DNA of 64,000 nt from Lonicera japonica (GCA_021464415.1 CM038467.1:23406011-23470010); one strand, 5' to 3'; shown: positions 51,476-62,465, numbered from the stretch's first letter. Translations and numbers: made by a program. The notes: generated by a model not told the origin, from the letters alone.

Positions 51476-52042
51476 ATGATAAACTGTGCTATAACATTGT
51501 TTACTTCTTAGACTTATATATTTTTTGTTCCTCTGTTTTTATGTTGTTTGCAGTCCTGATTGTGCACTATTTGTGTGTGAATTTATTGAAAGACTTCTTC
51601 GCGGTGAAGAAGTTCCGAAAACTATGGATATAAAGTTGATGCAGATGAAGCGTGCAAAAATTACTCATCTGTTGTTGAGTGATAATGATCATAGCTGGGA
51701 ACCTGAAGTAGAAGGAGTTCCCAATGAACTTGCTGAGGAGGCAGTTGATGATAAATCTGCGGATAAAGGCGGTGGTTGTGGTGATAGTGTTAATTCTATT
51801 ATTGATGATGCTGTAACATTTGTAGTTGAAAATCCGGATGAATTTAATGAATTTGATGAATAGTTATTTTTGTAAGTATTTTTGTAATGATAGCTGTGAA
51901 TATTTGATATATTTGTATATTGGAAAATGTGAAAGAATTTTGATGACTAGTGTTTTTTCTAACCATTGTTGTGAGATTTCTTTTTACAGGACCACTTGTT
52001 TAATATGTTGAATCCTCTATGAGCATACATCACACAAATTCA

Positions 52043-52600
52043 GTAGGTGCTAAATGCATTTAGCACCCCAATCCAGGAGGTGCTAAATGCACATTACAAA
52101 ATCCTGTACCTAGATGTGAATGTCAATATACTTATATAGTGGAAAATGTGAAGGAATTTGATGAGTAGTGATTTTTGTAAGCGTTGTTGTTAGATTTTTT
52201 TTACATTAAAAGTCTTTTTTGAGTACCACTTGTTTAACATGTTGAATCCCATGTGAACACACAATACAAAAATCTCGGAGCTGATTAAAAGTGCATGTAG
52301 CAGCTCTTGTCAACACACATCACAAAAAATCCAGGGAGTTCTAAATTCATTTAGCAACCCATGTGATAACACATTACAAAAATCCAAGAGCTGCTAAATG
52401 GATTTAGCACCACTTCTCAATACAGATTAGAAAAATTGTTGAGGTGCTAAATGCATTTAGCACGTCTTGTCAACACACATTACAAAAATCCGGGGGGTGC
52501 TAAATGCATTTAGCACCCCTTGTCAACACACATCACAAAAAAAATCCATGAACACAGAGGAAGAAGTATTCTAGGGGGTGCTAAAAGATATTTTAGCAAC
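52043..52600. repeat. Palindrome array 5 (between the two convergent genes)
   Basis: About seven or eight copies, more diverged than in the other arrays, between the protease stop (51863) and the transposase stop (52814). The spacer is TTGTCAACACACATTACAAA then ATCC. Some copies are halves (52078) or have altered arms (TTCTAAATTCATTTAGCAA near 52330). Confidence 0.88.
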
Positions 52601-52813
52601 ATTTTCTGAATATAAGATAACACATTAAACCATGTTCACAAAATAATCATTATCAATCAAAAGGTATTTAAACAATTTGAGGACATGTTATAAGAGAAAA
52701 TAGAAATTGTAAGAAATTGTTAGAACATGACTAGTTGCAATGAATAATTTTTCTATAAGGTATCTGTATGAATATAAGATCAAATATCTATGTATGTACG
52801 TTCCGCACTATTT

Positions 52814-55377
52814 CTAAGCAATTGGCTCGGTGCGCGATTTCTTGTTGTGATAAACATACTTGTTGCACCTTCCACACTTCCGTTTCTTCCTCGTACTTGA
52901 AGTGTTTGTGTCGAATTGATTCTTTTTTGGTCGACCAGGCTGTGTGTTGCAATCTGGAGCTAATATCTCAGTTACATTTACCAATACATTAGCACTCGGA
53001 CCAGAAGTTGGGACTGGATAAATTAGTTTCGAGTAGGAGCTCTTATAGTTTACTGCTAAGAAGCACGGATCAGTGTACTCGTAAATATTTTTATTATCCG
53101 CGAGTATGCTCAAAACAGCATGTGAACACGGGAAACCATCAATGTACCAGGAATTGCAGCCGCAGTGCCATCTTTGAAGATCTACGCGGTAAGTCTTTTG
53201 CTCTCTAACTTCATACAACGTATCGTCAGATTTAGTCACCGTCCATGAGGAACTCTCGGTGACCTTATCTTTCAGCTTGTTTTCAACAGACGGACACAAT
53301 TCATTTTTCCAATTCCTCGACGCCTCTCTCCTATCTGATATTTGTTTCATTACCTTCACCCGAATTTGGTCTAGCATTGTTGTAATTGGCAGATTACGTT
53401 CATTTATAATCCAAGAGTTATAGCTTTCAGCCATATTTGGAGTCATAACACCATACCTTCTCCCCGGGAAGAATGCATTTACCCAACGTTCAACGGGTGC
53501 ACTTTCTAAGAATTTATTCATTGTTTCGCCTGCAAGGATGCCAAGGTCTCGATAATGCTCCATATACTCATCAACCGTACGAGCATTTGCACAACTCGAG
53601 AACAATTGCACTGCTAATTTCTTTTTCCTAAAGCTCTTGGGAAGTGCTGATATGAAGTTCTTTTTCAAGTGAAAAAGGCAATAAGCATGGAATGAATCAT
53701 TGAATACTTTAGGAATTTCATTTTTCAAGCCAACATGTCGGTCAGAAATAAACGTTATTTGTCTAAATGTTCCGACAATAACCTTCTGATGGTTTAAGAA
53801 CCATTCCCAATTAGCAACATTTTATGAGTCAACAACAGCCATTGCCAACGGGAACATACCTATAAATAATTTAATCGAGTAAGAACAGCAGTCGTGCTAA
53901 ACGTTTCCACGACCATTGTGGTCAACAGACATAGGGTACTAAAAGGTGCTAAATTCATTTAGCATCCCCTGTCAGCACAGTTTTACAGAAGGTGCTAAAT
54001 GCATTTAGCACCCCTGTGAGCACAGTTTGCAGCAAATAAGAAGGTGCTAAATGCATTTAGCGCCCCCTGTGAGCACACTTTACAGCAAACAAGAAGGTGC
54101 TAAATGCATTTAGCACCCCTGTCAGCACACATTACAAAAAAACCAGAAGGTGCTAAATCTATTTAGCACCCAGCTAATTTGCACATACTGGGGTGCTAAA
54201 CCCTTTTTAGAAACATTGTTCATACACAACTATGGTGCTCCACACTTTTTAGCACCAACTATGCTGCAAATGAGACAGAAAATGAAAAAAAAAATAATTG
54301 GTGAACTTACCTCCATCACCATTAGTTGCAGTTGCAGAGAGCATGCAACCTTTATATTTTGCCTTAAGATGGCAACCATCCAAAGCTATTAAAGCTCTAC
54401 AAAAGTTGAATCCGTATATACAAGCTTCGTATGCTATGAAAACTCTTTGAAACTTTCTAGCGTTTTCGTCAACTTCGAGAACTACGTAACTTCCCGGATT
54501 TGATTCCCTTATACTATTAGTGTAGGATGCTAATTGTTGATATGATGCATAATCGTCACCGTGTACTTCCTTGATTGGGTGGCTCTTACCGGTGTAAGCG
54601 AAGTAATAGCTCAAGGTAACACCAAACTCACGTCTAAAGTAATCTATGATGTCTGATGGTTTTGTGAGAGGTTTGTCCCGAATCAAATCTAAAACAGTTG
54701 ACTTGACAACCTGGCTTGTCATTTGTGGGTTCCTTAAATCCTTGAAAGTAATTCCACACGTATGCTCGCCCACCATTTTTCTTATTTCGAAGAACTTAGC
54801 AAGCTTGAACTTTGGAGAAGCATGTATTCTCCACGTGCACCCCTTATCTTTTTGCCTACTACAAACAACCGTAATCCGATCACTAGAATTTTTCTTATAT
54901 TCAAACTTGAACCCCTTGTGAATGGCATATTTTTTTAAACTTGTTCGGAACTCATCTGCACCACCTGGGAATCTCTGTCCAACACCAATAATACAATTTT
55001 CCCAAGCATTGGATTGGCGTGGCTGAGTATGAGATTCAGCCTCGCTCTCTAAAGTGCCACAATTGGAGGAGCTAGTAGTAGAGTTATTGTCTAAAAGCAA
55101 GGATCTAGGACCATCACTTCTCCTTGCAACTATATCTATGATATCCACATTTTGAACAGCAGCAAAGCAAACCATGTATTGTATAGATCCATTACTATCC
55201 AGAACATACTCCTTTCCATCACGAGAGATGACTATGTCCAAATGTAATGGATTTATATCAAACCACCTTTGGGAGATTGACCTCTTCAATACATCCAGTG
55301 ATAAACCTAGAGTAACTTGGAATCCAAAACTAGAATCATTGTAATACACTTTGCCCAAAATTCCTCTGTCAATATTT
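52814..55377 (-). pseudogene. MURA-type Mutator transposase gene, one in-frame stop
   Basis: Two exons on the minus strand, 54311-55377 and 52814-53859, joined at GGAG and GTATG across an intron that contains palindrome array 6. The acceptor TTTTGCAG just above 55377 suggests a further upstream exon. Domains in order: a Mutator DNA-binding region (FRTSLKKYAIHKGFKFEYKK, GCTWRIHA, EHTC); a MULE transposase domain with catalytic acids in IALDGCHLKAKYKG, FISDRHVGLKN and NMAESYNSWI, and HAYCLFHLKKNF; a SWIM zinc finger (WHCGCNSWYIDGFPCSHAV); and a C-terminal CGRCNKYVYHNKKS whose last knuckle Cys is replaced. A TAA at 53822-53824 interrupts VVDS-NVANWEWFL, where the family has a coding residue. Otherwise the frame is intact. 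Confidence 0.9.
53942..54260. repeat. Palindrome array 6 (transposase intron)
   Basis: Five good copies and two degenerate ones at about 50-bp spacing inside the intron between 54311 and 53859. The spacer is CCCTGTGAGCACACTTTACA then GCAAACAAGAA, in the same plus-strand orientation as arrays 1, 3, 4, 5 and 7 although the host gene is on the minus strand. Confidence 0.92.
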
Positions 55378-55382
55378 CTGCA

Positions 55383-56355
55383 AAAGTCATTTAGCACCTA
55401 TTGTAAACATAGTGAGAAGTAATATAATTATTCTAAAAGTCAGTTAGCACTGGATTATAGTAGATTTCAACAAAAACCAGAAGGTGCTAAATGCATTTAG
55501 CACCCCCTGGACAGCAACAAGTAGGTGCTAAATGCTATTTAGCACCACCTGTTATCACATTTGACAACAAACCACAAGGTGCTAAATGCATTTAGTACAC
55601 TCACTCAGTACTATTGAAAAGAAAATAAAAGGTGCCATTTAGCACCACTTGTCATGACATTTTGACAATAAAACACAAGGTGCTAAATGCATTTAGCACC
55701 CCCTGTCATCACATTTGGCAACAAAAAAGAGAAAGTGCTAAATGACATTTAGCACCAGATGTTATCACATTAGGCAACATTTGACAACAAACCACAAGGT
55801 GCTAAATGCATTTAGCGGCCCCTGTCATCACAACATTTGATTATAAATCTAGAGGTGTTAAGGTGCTAAATGCCATTTAGGACCCCCTGGACAGGAAATA
55901 GTAGGTGCTAAATGCTATTTAGCAGCACCTGTTATCAAATTTGACAACAAACGACAAGGTGCTAAATGTCATTTAGCACCCTCATTCAGTACTATTGAAA
56001 AGAAAATAGAAGGTGCTAAATTCCATTTAGCACCACCTGGACAACAACCAGTAGGTGCTAAATGCTATTTAGCTCCACCTGTTAATCACATTTGACAACA
56101 AACCACAAGATGCTAAATGCATTTAGCATCCTCATTCAGTACTATTGAAAAGAAAATATAAAATAGAAGGTGTTAAATGCCATTTAGCACCACCTGTCAT
56201 GACATTTGACAACAAAACACAAGGTGCTAAATGCATTTAGCACCCGCTGTCATCACATTTGGTAACAAAAAAGAGAAAGTGCTAAATGACATTTAGTACC
56301 AGATGTTATCACATTAGGCGACATTCCAAAAGGTGCTAAATTCATTTAGCACCCT
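55383..56355. repeat. Palindrome array 7 (upstream of the transposase exon)
   Basis: About seventeen copies. Many are 23 bp with an extra central base (AAATGCTATTT, AAATGACATTT, AAATGCCATTT), alternating with exact 22-bp ones. A block of several units is duplicated about 544 bp apart (around 55700-55775 and 56244-56320, both with AAAGTGCTAAATGACATTTA and CAGATGTTATCACATTAGGC). The copy near 56107 has matching changes in both arms (GATGCT and AGCATC). Confidence 0.92.
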
Positions 56356-56359
56356 CTGT

Positions 56360-56760
56360 GAGTTCACATTACTAAAAGATGTAAAAGCGATTTAGTACGA
56401 ATTAACTGCTACACATTAAGAACTATTGTGATGGTGAGAAAACAAATTAAGAGCTGCTATGAATGTTTTTAATTAATTCAGACTAAGAAATATGATCAAT
56501 GGAAGCAATATAATGTGTATTTGACGATGGAACAAGTGTATTAATGATGAATAGAAGCAATATATATGCGTTTTTTTTGAAAAAAATACATGGATAATGA
56601 ATCGAAATTGATTGTTGGAACGATCTCTTGATTCATGTCTGTAGTTGCAATGATCGATCGTTGTGTGCTTTGGTATTTTTTGATTGGGATTTGGTTGCAA
56701 CTGTTTTGATCGATCGTTGAATATGTTTGAAGTTATATATATATATTAGGTTAATTGTGT
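56360..56760 (-). promoter_or_regulatory. Probable promoter and leader region of the transposase gene
   Basis: Between array 7 and the right inverted end. GATCGATCGTTG occurs twice (near 56652 and 56708). An ORF of 75 codons at 56473-56700 on the minus strand is His/Ile-rich and not recognised; it could be a leader exon or chance. Confidence 0.35.
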
Positions 56761-57459
56761 TATTAGTTAAATAAGGAAGGGGCATTAATGTCTTTTTAAT
56801 ATAATGTCCTTAATTTATAATGTTAATTTGTAATTAGCCTTTATTATTGTGTTATTATTATAATAAGGCCTTATACCTAATTGCCTCGATTTTAATATTT
56901 TAAAAAATATTCTCAATGTACTTTATATATTTATATATAGGAAATACTTTAATAAGATAATCACTTATGTTATGAACAATAACATATATAAGTGATATAT
57001 ATGTTTATTTCTGATCATTGAAATTTTGTACAATTATATTACCAACTTTTAAATTGAGTTTTTTTAATGATATTTAGTAGAGATAATTTACTCCATGTTA
57101 TACAAATCATATCAAAGAGTTTTATGAAAATATTTATTCAATTGGCCTTATAAATTGACGTTTCTTATTGTTGTGTAAGACATTCCTTTAAAAAAAATTG
57201 TGTACATATATAAAATATCAATAAAGATAATTTTAAAGTATTAGAATATTCATTTGGGTAACACTATTGCTCAATCAATTATTGTTAATGTCAAAATAAT
57301 ATCAAATAAATTAAAAGTATGATGTACAACTATACAATATATTATTTATTTTAATATTAGTAAAAATTTGGTTTGAAAGAAGTATTAATCTATTTATCTT
57401 AATGGTTAAAACTTAATAGGCTTATTCCAAATTAAATATTAGCTTGACGTACTTACTAA

Positions 57460-57889
57460 GACCATCTGCAACGCACTTGGTAAATGGTAGGGTAAAAATA
57501 CAAAGTTAACATATGCTCGCCTGCATCGCAAAATGGGTAAAACGCCGCATCACCAACTCACCCTATCTCACGATGTACAGAACATCGTGCCAATCCCACC
57601 CCCACGATACTCTCTCCATCGTGCCATTGAAATTCAAAAATGGCCTCACCCTCACACGATGGAATGTACATCGTGTGATGATGACTGGACATCACACGAT
57701 GTACAGAACATCGTGCGTGTGTGTGTCAGCTCCTCACGACACTCTCTCCATCGCGGGTCAGAAATGTTTGTCGCCTTCCAACTTTACCATTTCTATACCA
57801 TTTTAGCATCTCATTTAACTAATTACCATTCGCGCTGCGCGTTTAAAAAAGGTAAAATTACAATTTTAACAATCGCACTGCAGATGGTC
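57460..57889. mobile_element. PIF/Harbinger-like MITE with internal CATCGTG hairpins
   Basis: 430 bp flanked by TAA (57457-57459 and 57890-57892). Ends are GACCATCTGCAACGCAC and, complementary strand, GACCATCTGCAGTGCGA. Inside are several short hairpins: CACGATGTACAGAACATCGT occurs twice, and CACACGATGGAATGTACATC is followed by GTGTG. The overlapping ORFs at 57513-57892 are a by-product. It lies 90 bp upstream of the TATA box of the CCCH gene, so it forms the upstream border of that promoter. Confidence 0.85.
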
Positions 57890-57976
57890 TAAAGAGGACA
57901 AAATTGCCTCTTATGCAATATTGTGGACCCCACATTTCGGTTAGTACCGGTAGCATGTCTGTGCTTGCGTTGCTCC

Positions 57977-57985
57977 TATATAAAA
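57977..57985 (+). promoter_or_regulatory. TATA box of the CCCH zinc-finger gene
   Basis: TATATAAAA in a CTCC context, followed after about 30 bp by a CT-rich leader (TTCACTTCTCTTTTCC). The leader probably contains an intron, since the first coding exon begins at an acceptor (CATTGTAG) at 59340. Confidence 0.6.
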
Positions 57986-57989
57986 CGGT

Positions 57990-59340
57990 CTGAGATTCAC
58001 TTCTCTTTTCCTTCCAAATTCAAACACTCTGAGCAATTGAGACTGGCGGTGAATTTCAGTACTCTTCGCATTTCGAGGTTCCTTCTCTTTCTCAAATTGA
58101 ATACTGAAGCGTTATTCTCTCATCTTCTCCATCTGTCAATTGAACTAGATCGGAATTTTTTAGATAAATTGTATGCATTTTATTCTCTGTTCTTGAGAAT
58201 TTCAATATTCTGTGTGTTTTAGCATTTTGAAGGTTCGTTACATCTAAATTCACTCCGTTCCAATCTGTTTTAGCATTTGAAGTTTCGTTCCATCAAAATT
58301 CACTCTGTTCCTATCTGTTTTAGCATTTATAGGTTTGTTATTTCCTCTCCTCTGTCGATTGAAGCATCGATCGTCATATTTATGAAATAGCTTCTATATT
58401 TTTGAGATATTGCATGTTTGATCTGCATTTGAACTCATTATTGCTCTAGTCTCTCTGTTCTTCCAGAATTTATTTTTCAGCTCTGTTATTCTAAATGCAT
58501 TTAATCGATGTTGATCAAGCACGTTTTCTGCATTCAAATTGTTTTGAGTTTAATTCTGTGAAACAACTTCAATTGAGTACTTTATTGCTTATTTCTCACT
58601 TCAATCCGATTTGAACTGTTTCTGCGGAACATCAAACCTCATCAATTTTTGAATTCCTCTGTTTCAGATTATCGATCTGAATTTCTCTGTATTTCACAGT
58701 TTTGTTTGTTGCATTCCTTACATGCCAGATTTTCGCACAATATGCACATTATTGTATTCTCGTTCACATTTTAATCTCTCTCTACAGCATCTTGCTTAGT
58801 CCAAAGAAAACAAAAAATAGGCGGGAGTTTATAATAACTCAAAAATACAACTCAGAACTAACTGAAAATTTACTCCCGTAGAATAGCTTCCTGAATGCTG
58901 AAATATGTGCGATGATAGATCTCGATCATGATCGATACTCACCAAAACTCTCAGTTCAGTCGATATCAATTTGACACTATCCGTTTCTCTATTGATATGC
59001 CAACAACTGAACACGCACACATTTACATTGATGTTTATACATGTAGGACTTGTTCAACATTCTTGTTATCATATATTTTGCTCAGCTACTTCAGTATCTC
59101 TCTAAATCAATTTCCAGAATTACTAGTCGCCTCATGCTTGATTGTGAGATATTGAATTATAGGCAGTTGTCCAGATATCTGTAGTTCAAATCAGCACTAA
59201 ATGGAAATTTACTAAACATAATCGCTTACGAGCAGTTCAGTTCGTATGATTATCAATCTGTAATGATTGAAGAATTTGTTAGACTTTTAGTCTAGCTGAC
59301 ATAAATTTAATATAAGAAGTTTCTCCGTGTATCATTGTAG
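57990..59340 (+). other. 5' untranslated exon and leader intron of the CCCH gene
   Basis: The segment from about 58005 is pyrimidine-rich leader-like sequence. The donor of the leader intron was not located with confidence. No coding exon was recognised; an ORF of 99 codons at 57923-58222 starts upstream of the TATA box and is not credible. Confidence 0.45.
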
Positions 59341-59349
59341 AAAAGCTTC

Positions 59350-61151
59350 ATGGAAGGCAAAAACGAGTATTACAGGACCAAACTTTGTGGAACCTGGGAG
59401 ACCCAGGGTGATTGTAATTATGACAATTGCAAGGTCTTTCTTTCTCTCTCTGCATTGTCAATTCTTTTGTAGCAACTAATACTTGACATAGAAACAATAC
59501 TATGATTATATTTAGAAACAATATTTGGCTAGAACTGTAGAACACTGGGTTATAAGTAGTGCCATAGATATGGCAAGTAGTTGTAAACATGAGATGGTCA
59601 TGCATGATTGGCATATGAGTAATTTTGTCATAGGCACATTTTCAATGGTTTTGAATACATAATTTCTGTTTAACTATTTCACTACAGAAAATATCCGTGA
59701 ACATACAATATTATTAATGGATACTTGTCTCAGACTCTCAGTCCCAAGATAGTGTAGTATTCTATATTGGACCATAATTAACTGTCCAAATTATGTCACA
59801 TTGGTAGATATAATGACCATTATACTAAATTTCACGATAAAAAGTAAATTGTATTTATGACCATCTATTGAAAAGAGCTTCTTATAAAAAGATAAAAAAA
59901 AGAGTAGATTTTAAATTTAAGATGGAGTGACTATTATTGGTTGTGTTAAACTTAATATTTATTTTGGAATTTAATTAACTAATTTGAGATGGAAAGAGTA
60001 TATATAATTGGGAGAGAGTCTATTATATCGGAATGCATGCATGGTCCGGGTTTCACAATCTATTGAAACTATTGTATTTCAGAAGGCACATGGACCAGAG
60101 GAGTTGCGCAAAATCCCAAAGGTAAAAACATTCATCCGAATCATACATATGATTCTTGTAAAAATGAAAACAGAAATTTGAACCTATGATTAGCAGGTGT
60201 GCTATTGTTGAACTAGACAACTAATATATATGATTCAGCAAGTGCAAATTAAGCACCGAAATGAAAAGCTGGATTAAAAGCTTTATACGTTATTCTGGCA
60301 CGGCATATTTGCTTTGGCAATATTAATCAGCCACCCTTAGCTTCCTTCGTATAATTCACATTTTTTTATCCAAAATATCAATGCTTAGGGGCTTTTCACA
60401 AATTTTGTGTAGGTACATGAACTAAACACTAAACTTGAATAACATATATGTCTTCTTTTGTTGTTAACTTTGGCGTTATGTGTTGGCACAGCCATGTCGC
60501 TTCTATACTGAAGGGAAATGCAAGAAGGGCGATAAATGCATGCATTTGCATGAGGGGCCAATTGTAGAGCAATCACAAACAGAATTAGCACAGCCCTCGT
60601 GTTCGTCCTCACATGAGCCCTCGCTCACACTTTCACTTGATCACTGGCCCCTGCTCACACCCAGCAGCCATGCAACTGGGCGAACACCCAGCTGGCCCGT
60701 GCGTGCACCCACATCTGTGCCCGCTCCTGCAGTACCCTCACCTGCTCCCTTGCCCCTCATACCCGGAGGCCATGCACACTTGCAATCACCCAGCTGGCCC
60801 ATGAGCGCACTTGCATCTGTGACCACCCCCACACCCGTGTCCCCACACCTGCCAGTGTCTGTCTCTGTGCCTGTGCCTGTCCCCATTCCCATGGCTGCAC
60901 CAGTGTCCGTGCCTGTGCCCTCAACATCAGCAACAACCCAAGTAGCACTCTCAACAGCAGCTACAACTACTACCACAGTGACGGCGCAAGAAAATGACAC
61001 CAGTGGCTGCTCCATTCACTCCTTAAGCACTGATTTTACGGCCCTTCAGTTCAGCCAGTGTTCTAATAATAATGTTACTGAAGAAGACTTTCAGCGATAC
61101 TTGAATAAGTTGAGGAAACCAACTCACTCGAAGTTCCTGCCCTTTGAGTAA
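59350..61151 (+). CDS. Two-finger CCCH zinc-finger protein with Pro/Val/Thr-rich tail
   Basis: Three exons, 59350-59433, 60083-60121 and 60492-61151, join in frame to 260 aa. Finger 1 spans the first intron: C13-x8-C22-x4-C27-x3-H31 (KLCGTWETQGDCNYDNC, then KAHGPEELR). Finger 2 is C43-x7-C51-x5-C57-x3-H61 (CRFYTEGKCKKGDKCMHLH). Such fingers bind RNA, so a role in mRNA processing or turnover is likely by family. Residues of roughly 75-185 are low complexity, rich in Pro, Val, Ser and Thr (VSVSVPVPVPIP) with SPSWPM-like repeats. The C-terminus ends EEDFQRYLNKLRK. The donor GTCTTT after exon 1 is weak. An additional upstream coding exon cannot be excluded. Confidence 0.85.
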
Positions 61152-62465
61152 GGTGATGATGCAAACATTCACCTTCTTCAATAACCAAATCATAATCAAC
61201 TCTCTTGCACATTAGTATATGATCTAAAGGTATTAAAAAAAAAAAAAAAAAAAAAAAACCACACGCTTATTATGTTACCTACAGAGAAAAAATTAACTAC
61301 TACGAAAAGTCTGCTCTAGCTAGTTCATTCCGCATTATTACCACTTTCCGAACATCCTCTTTCATTGAAACATTGGAACTGTACGTATACTACTATGCTA
61401 GCTACTTGTTTGATGGTGATCATTTGTGGTCATAGTCTGTTGCTTGTTTGATGCTTATTACTGTACTTCATGACTACTTACATCATGTATATATCGTTAT
61501 AATAAGGATTCTCATTAATTGAAAGTGGTATAATACGTACAATACTACTCTCTAAGTGTGTTAATTCGCACATTTTCCATGTTTGATTCAAGTTTTTGTG
61601 CAGTTTGGCGCAATATATATGATTAGATTGGCAATTTCAGATAACCAAATGAGCACTCGGCTTTGTAGTAAATATCTTCTTGGATAATTTGTACATGCAT
61701 CTGATGCAAAGCAAAGTTGCTTCCTCAATGTTATGCTTTTGTCGTACAAGGAATTATTTTGATTTTACAAAATTGAAAAATAATTTTCATAAAATTTAAG
61801 TGTAACAAAAAAATATATCTTGAAAGCAACTCACTTTTATAAAATGTTAGAAAATGAGACGATTGATTTGGTGAGATGTTTTTTTTTTGTCTTATTTCTT
61901 TCTTTCTTTTTTTCATGCAATTTAACTCTCAGGGCGATAAGGCAAATAAAGTTTTCCATGAAAAATATGAATGACGTACATCTCACAAAATCACTATTCA
62001 CTTTTTCAACCTTCTCGATCATATATAAATGTTAGTTCTTAATTACCATTTTTTTAACTTTGTAATCAAAATGGAACATATGCTTTCTTAGCAACACAAA
62101 ATCTCATATGTTGTTATATCAACCCCATATTTTGTCTCTCAATTAAACTCTTAAAAACACGTTTATACTGATTGAAAAAACACAAGGTTTTCGCAACGTA
62201 CACTTGCGTATGCCTTTTGTTTATAATCCTAAGTGAGGTTTTATTTTTCCTATTTTTTTTGTATTTTTTTTATGTCCAAAAAAAGAGAATGGGTTATTTT
62301 ATAAAAATTATATCACTTCATAAATCCGAGAAGATTGTAATTAAGTAATGATTGATATATAAGAGTGGAAAGGGAAGTAAACATTTCACCAATAAAGGAA
62401 AAATGAAACGGAATAAAATAATGTTGTCCCATATTTCCATTTGGATGGAAAGAAATTAATTTTTC
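61152..62465. other. 3' flank of the CCCH gene and intergenic sequence
   Basis: Contains a run of about 25 A at 61234-61258, possibly the tail of an inserted retrosequence, with no clear target duplication. No gene is seen. ORFs at 61731-62022 are on opposite strands and AT-rich. Confidence 0.5.

Larger units (their letters stand above)
47176..51863 (+). pseudogene. Ulp1-like (C48) cysteine protease gene of the Mutator-like element, with four stop codons
   Basis: Eight exons fit GT-AG rules and keep one frame for 925 codons: 47176-48036, 48757-48897, 48976-49910, 50214-50304, 50401-50478, 50569-50832, 50915-51009 and 51554-51863. The N-terminal half resembles the DUF1985-like region of plant transposon-borne proteases (TPFGSIFKAIFDD, LTPDDVSVTFGLP). 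A charged Lys/Glu-rich linker follows. The C-terminal C48 domain has GGYHWTLLVFNL (catalytic His), WIHYNTM (Asn where Asp is usual), VQQGEE (oxyanion Gln) and DCALFVCEFIE (catalytic Cys). In-frame stops are TGA 47746, TAG 48832, TAG 49216 and TAG 49534. If active it would cleave SUMO-like conjugates; its role in transposition is unknown. The start codon is uncertain, and a further leader exon is possible. Confidence 0.88.
45794..56887. mobile_element. 11.1-kb Mutator-like element with Ulp1-like protease and transposase genes
   Basis: Inverted ends are GAGAAAATGGGTCATAAG (left) and, complementary strand, GAGGCAATTAGGTATAAG (right); similarity continues through ATAAATTAAGGACA and AATGCCCC about 100-180 bp inside. 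Flanks TATTTTAAT (45785-45793) and GATTTTAAT (56888-56896) match at 8 of 9 bases, the duplication size of Mutator elements. Inside are two convergent genes: a Ulp1-like protease (plus, 47176-51863) and a MURA-type transposase (minus, 52814-55377). Mutator-like elements that carry Ulp1-like genes are known (KAONASHI in Arabidopsis, CUMULE in melon). All non-coding segments are filled with arrays of a 22-bp palindrome, listed separately. Both genes carry stop codons, so this copy is likely non-autonomous. The end assignment is by eye and may shift a few bases. Confidence 0.85.

Noticed and set aside
60641..61015. 124-codon ORF antisense to the CCCH gene tail
   Set aside because: Low-complexity mirror of the Pro/Val-rich coding region.
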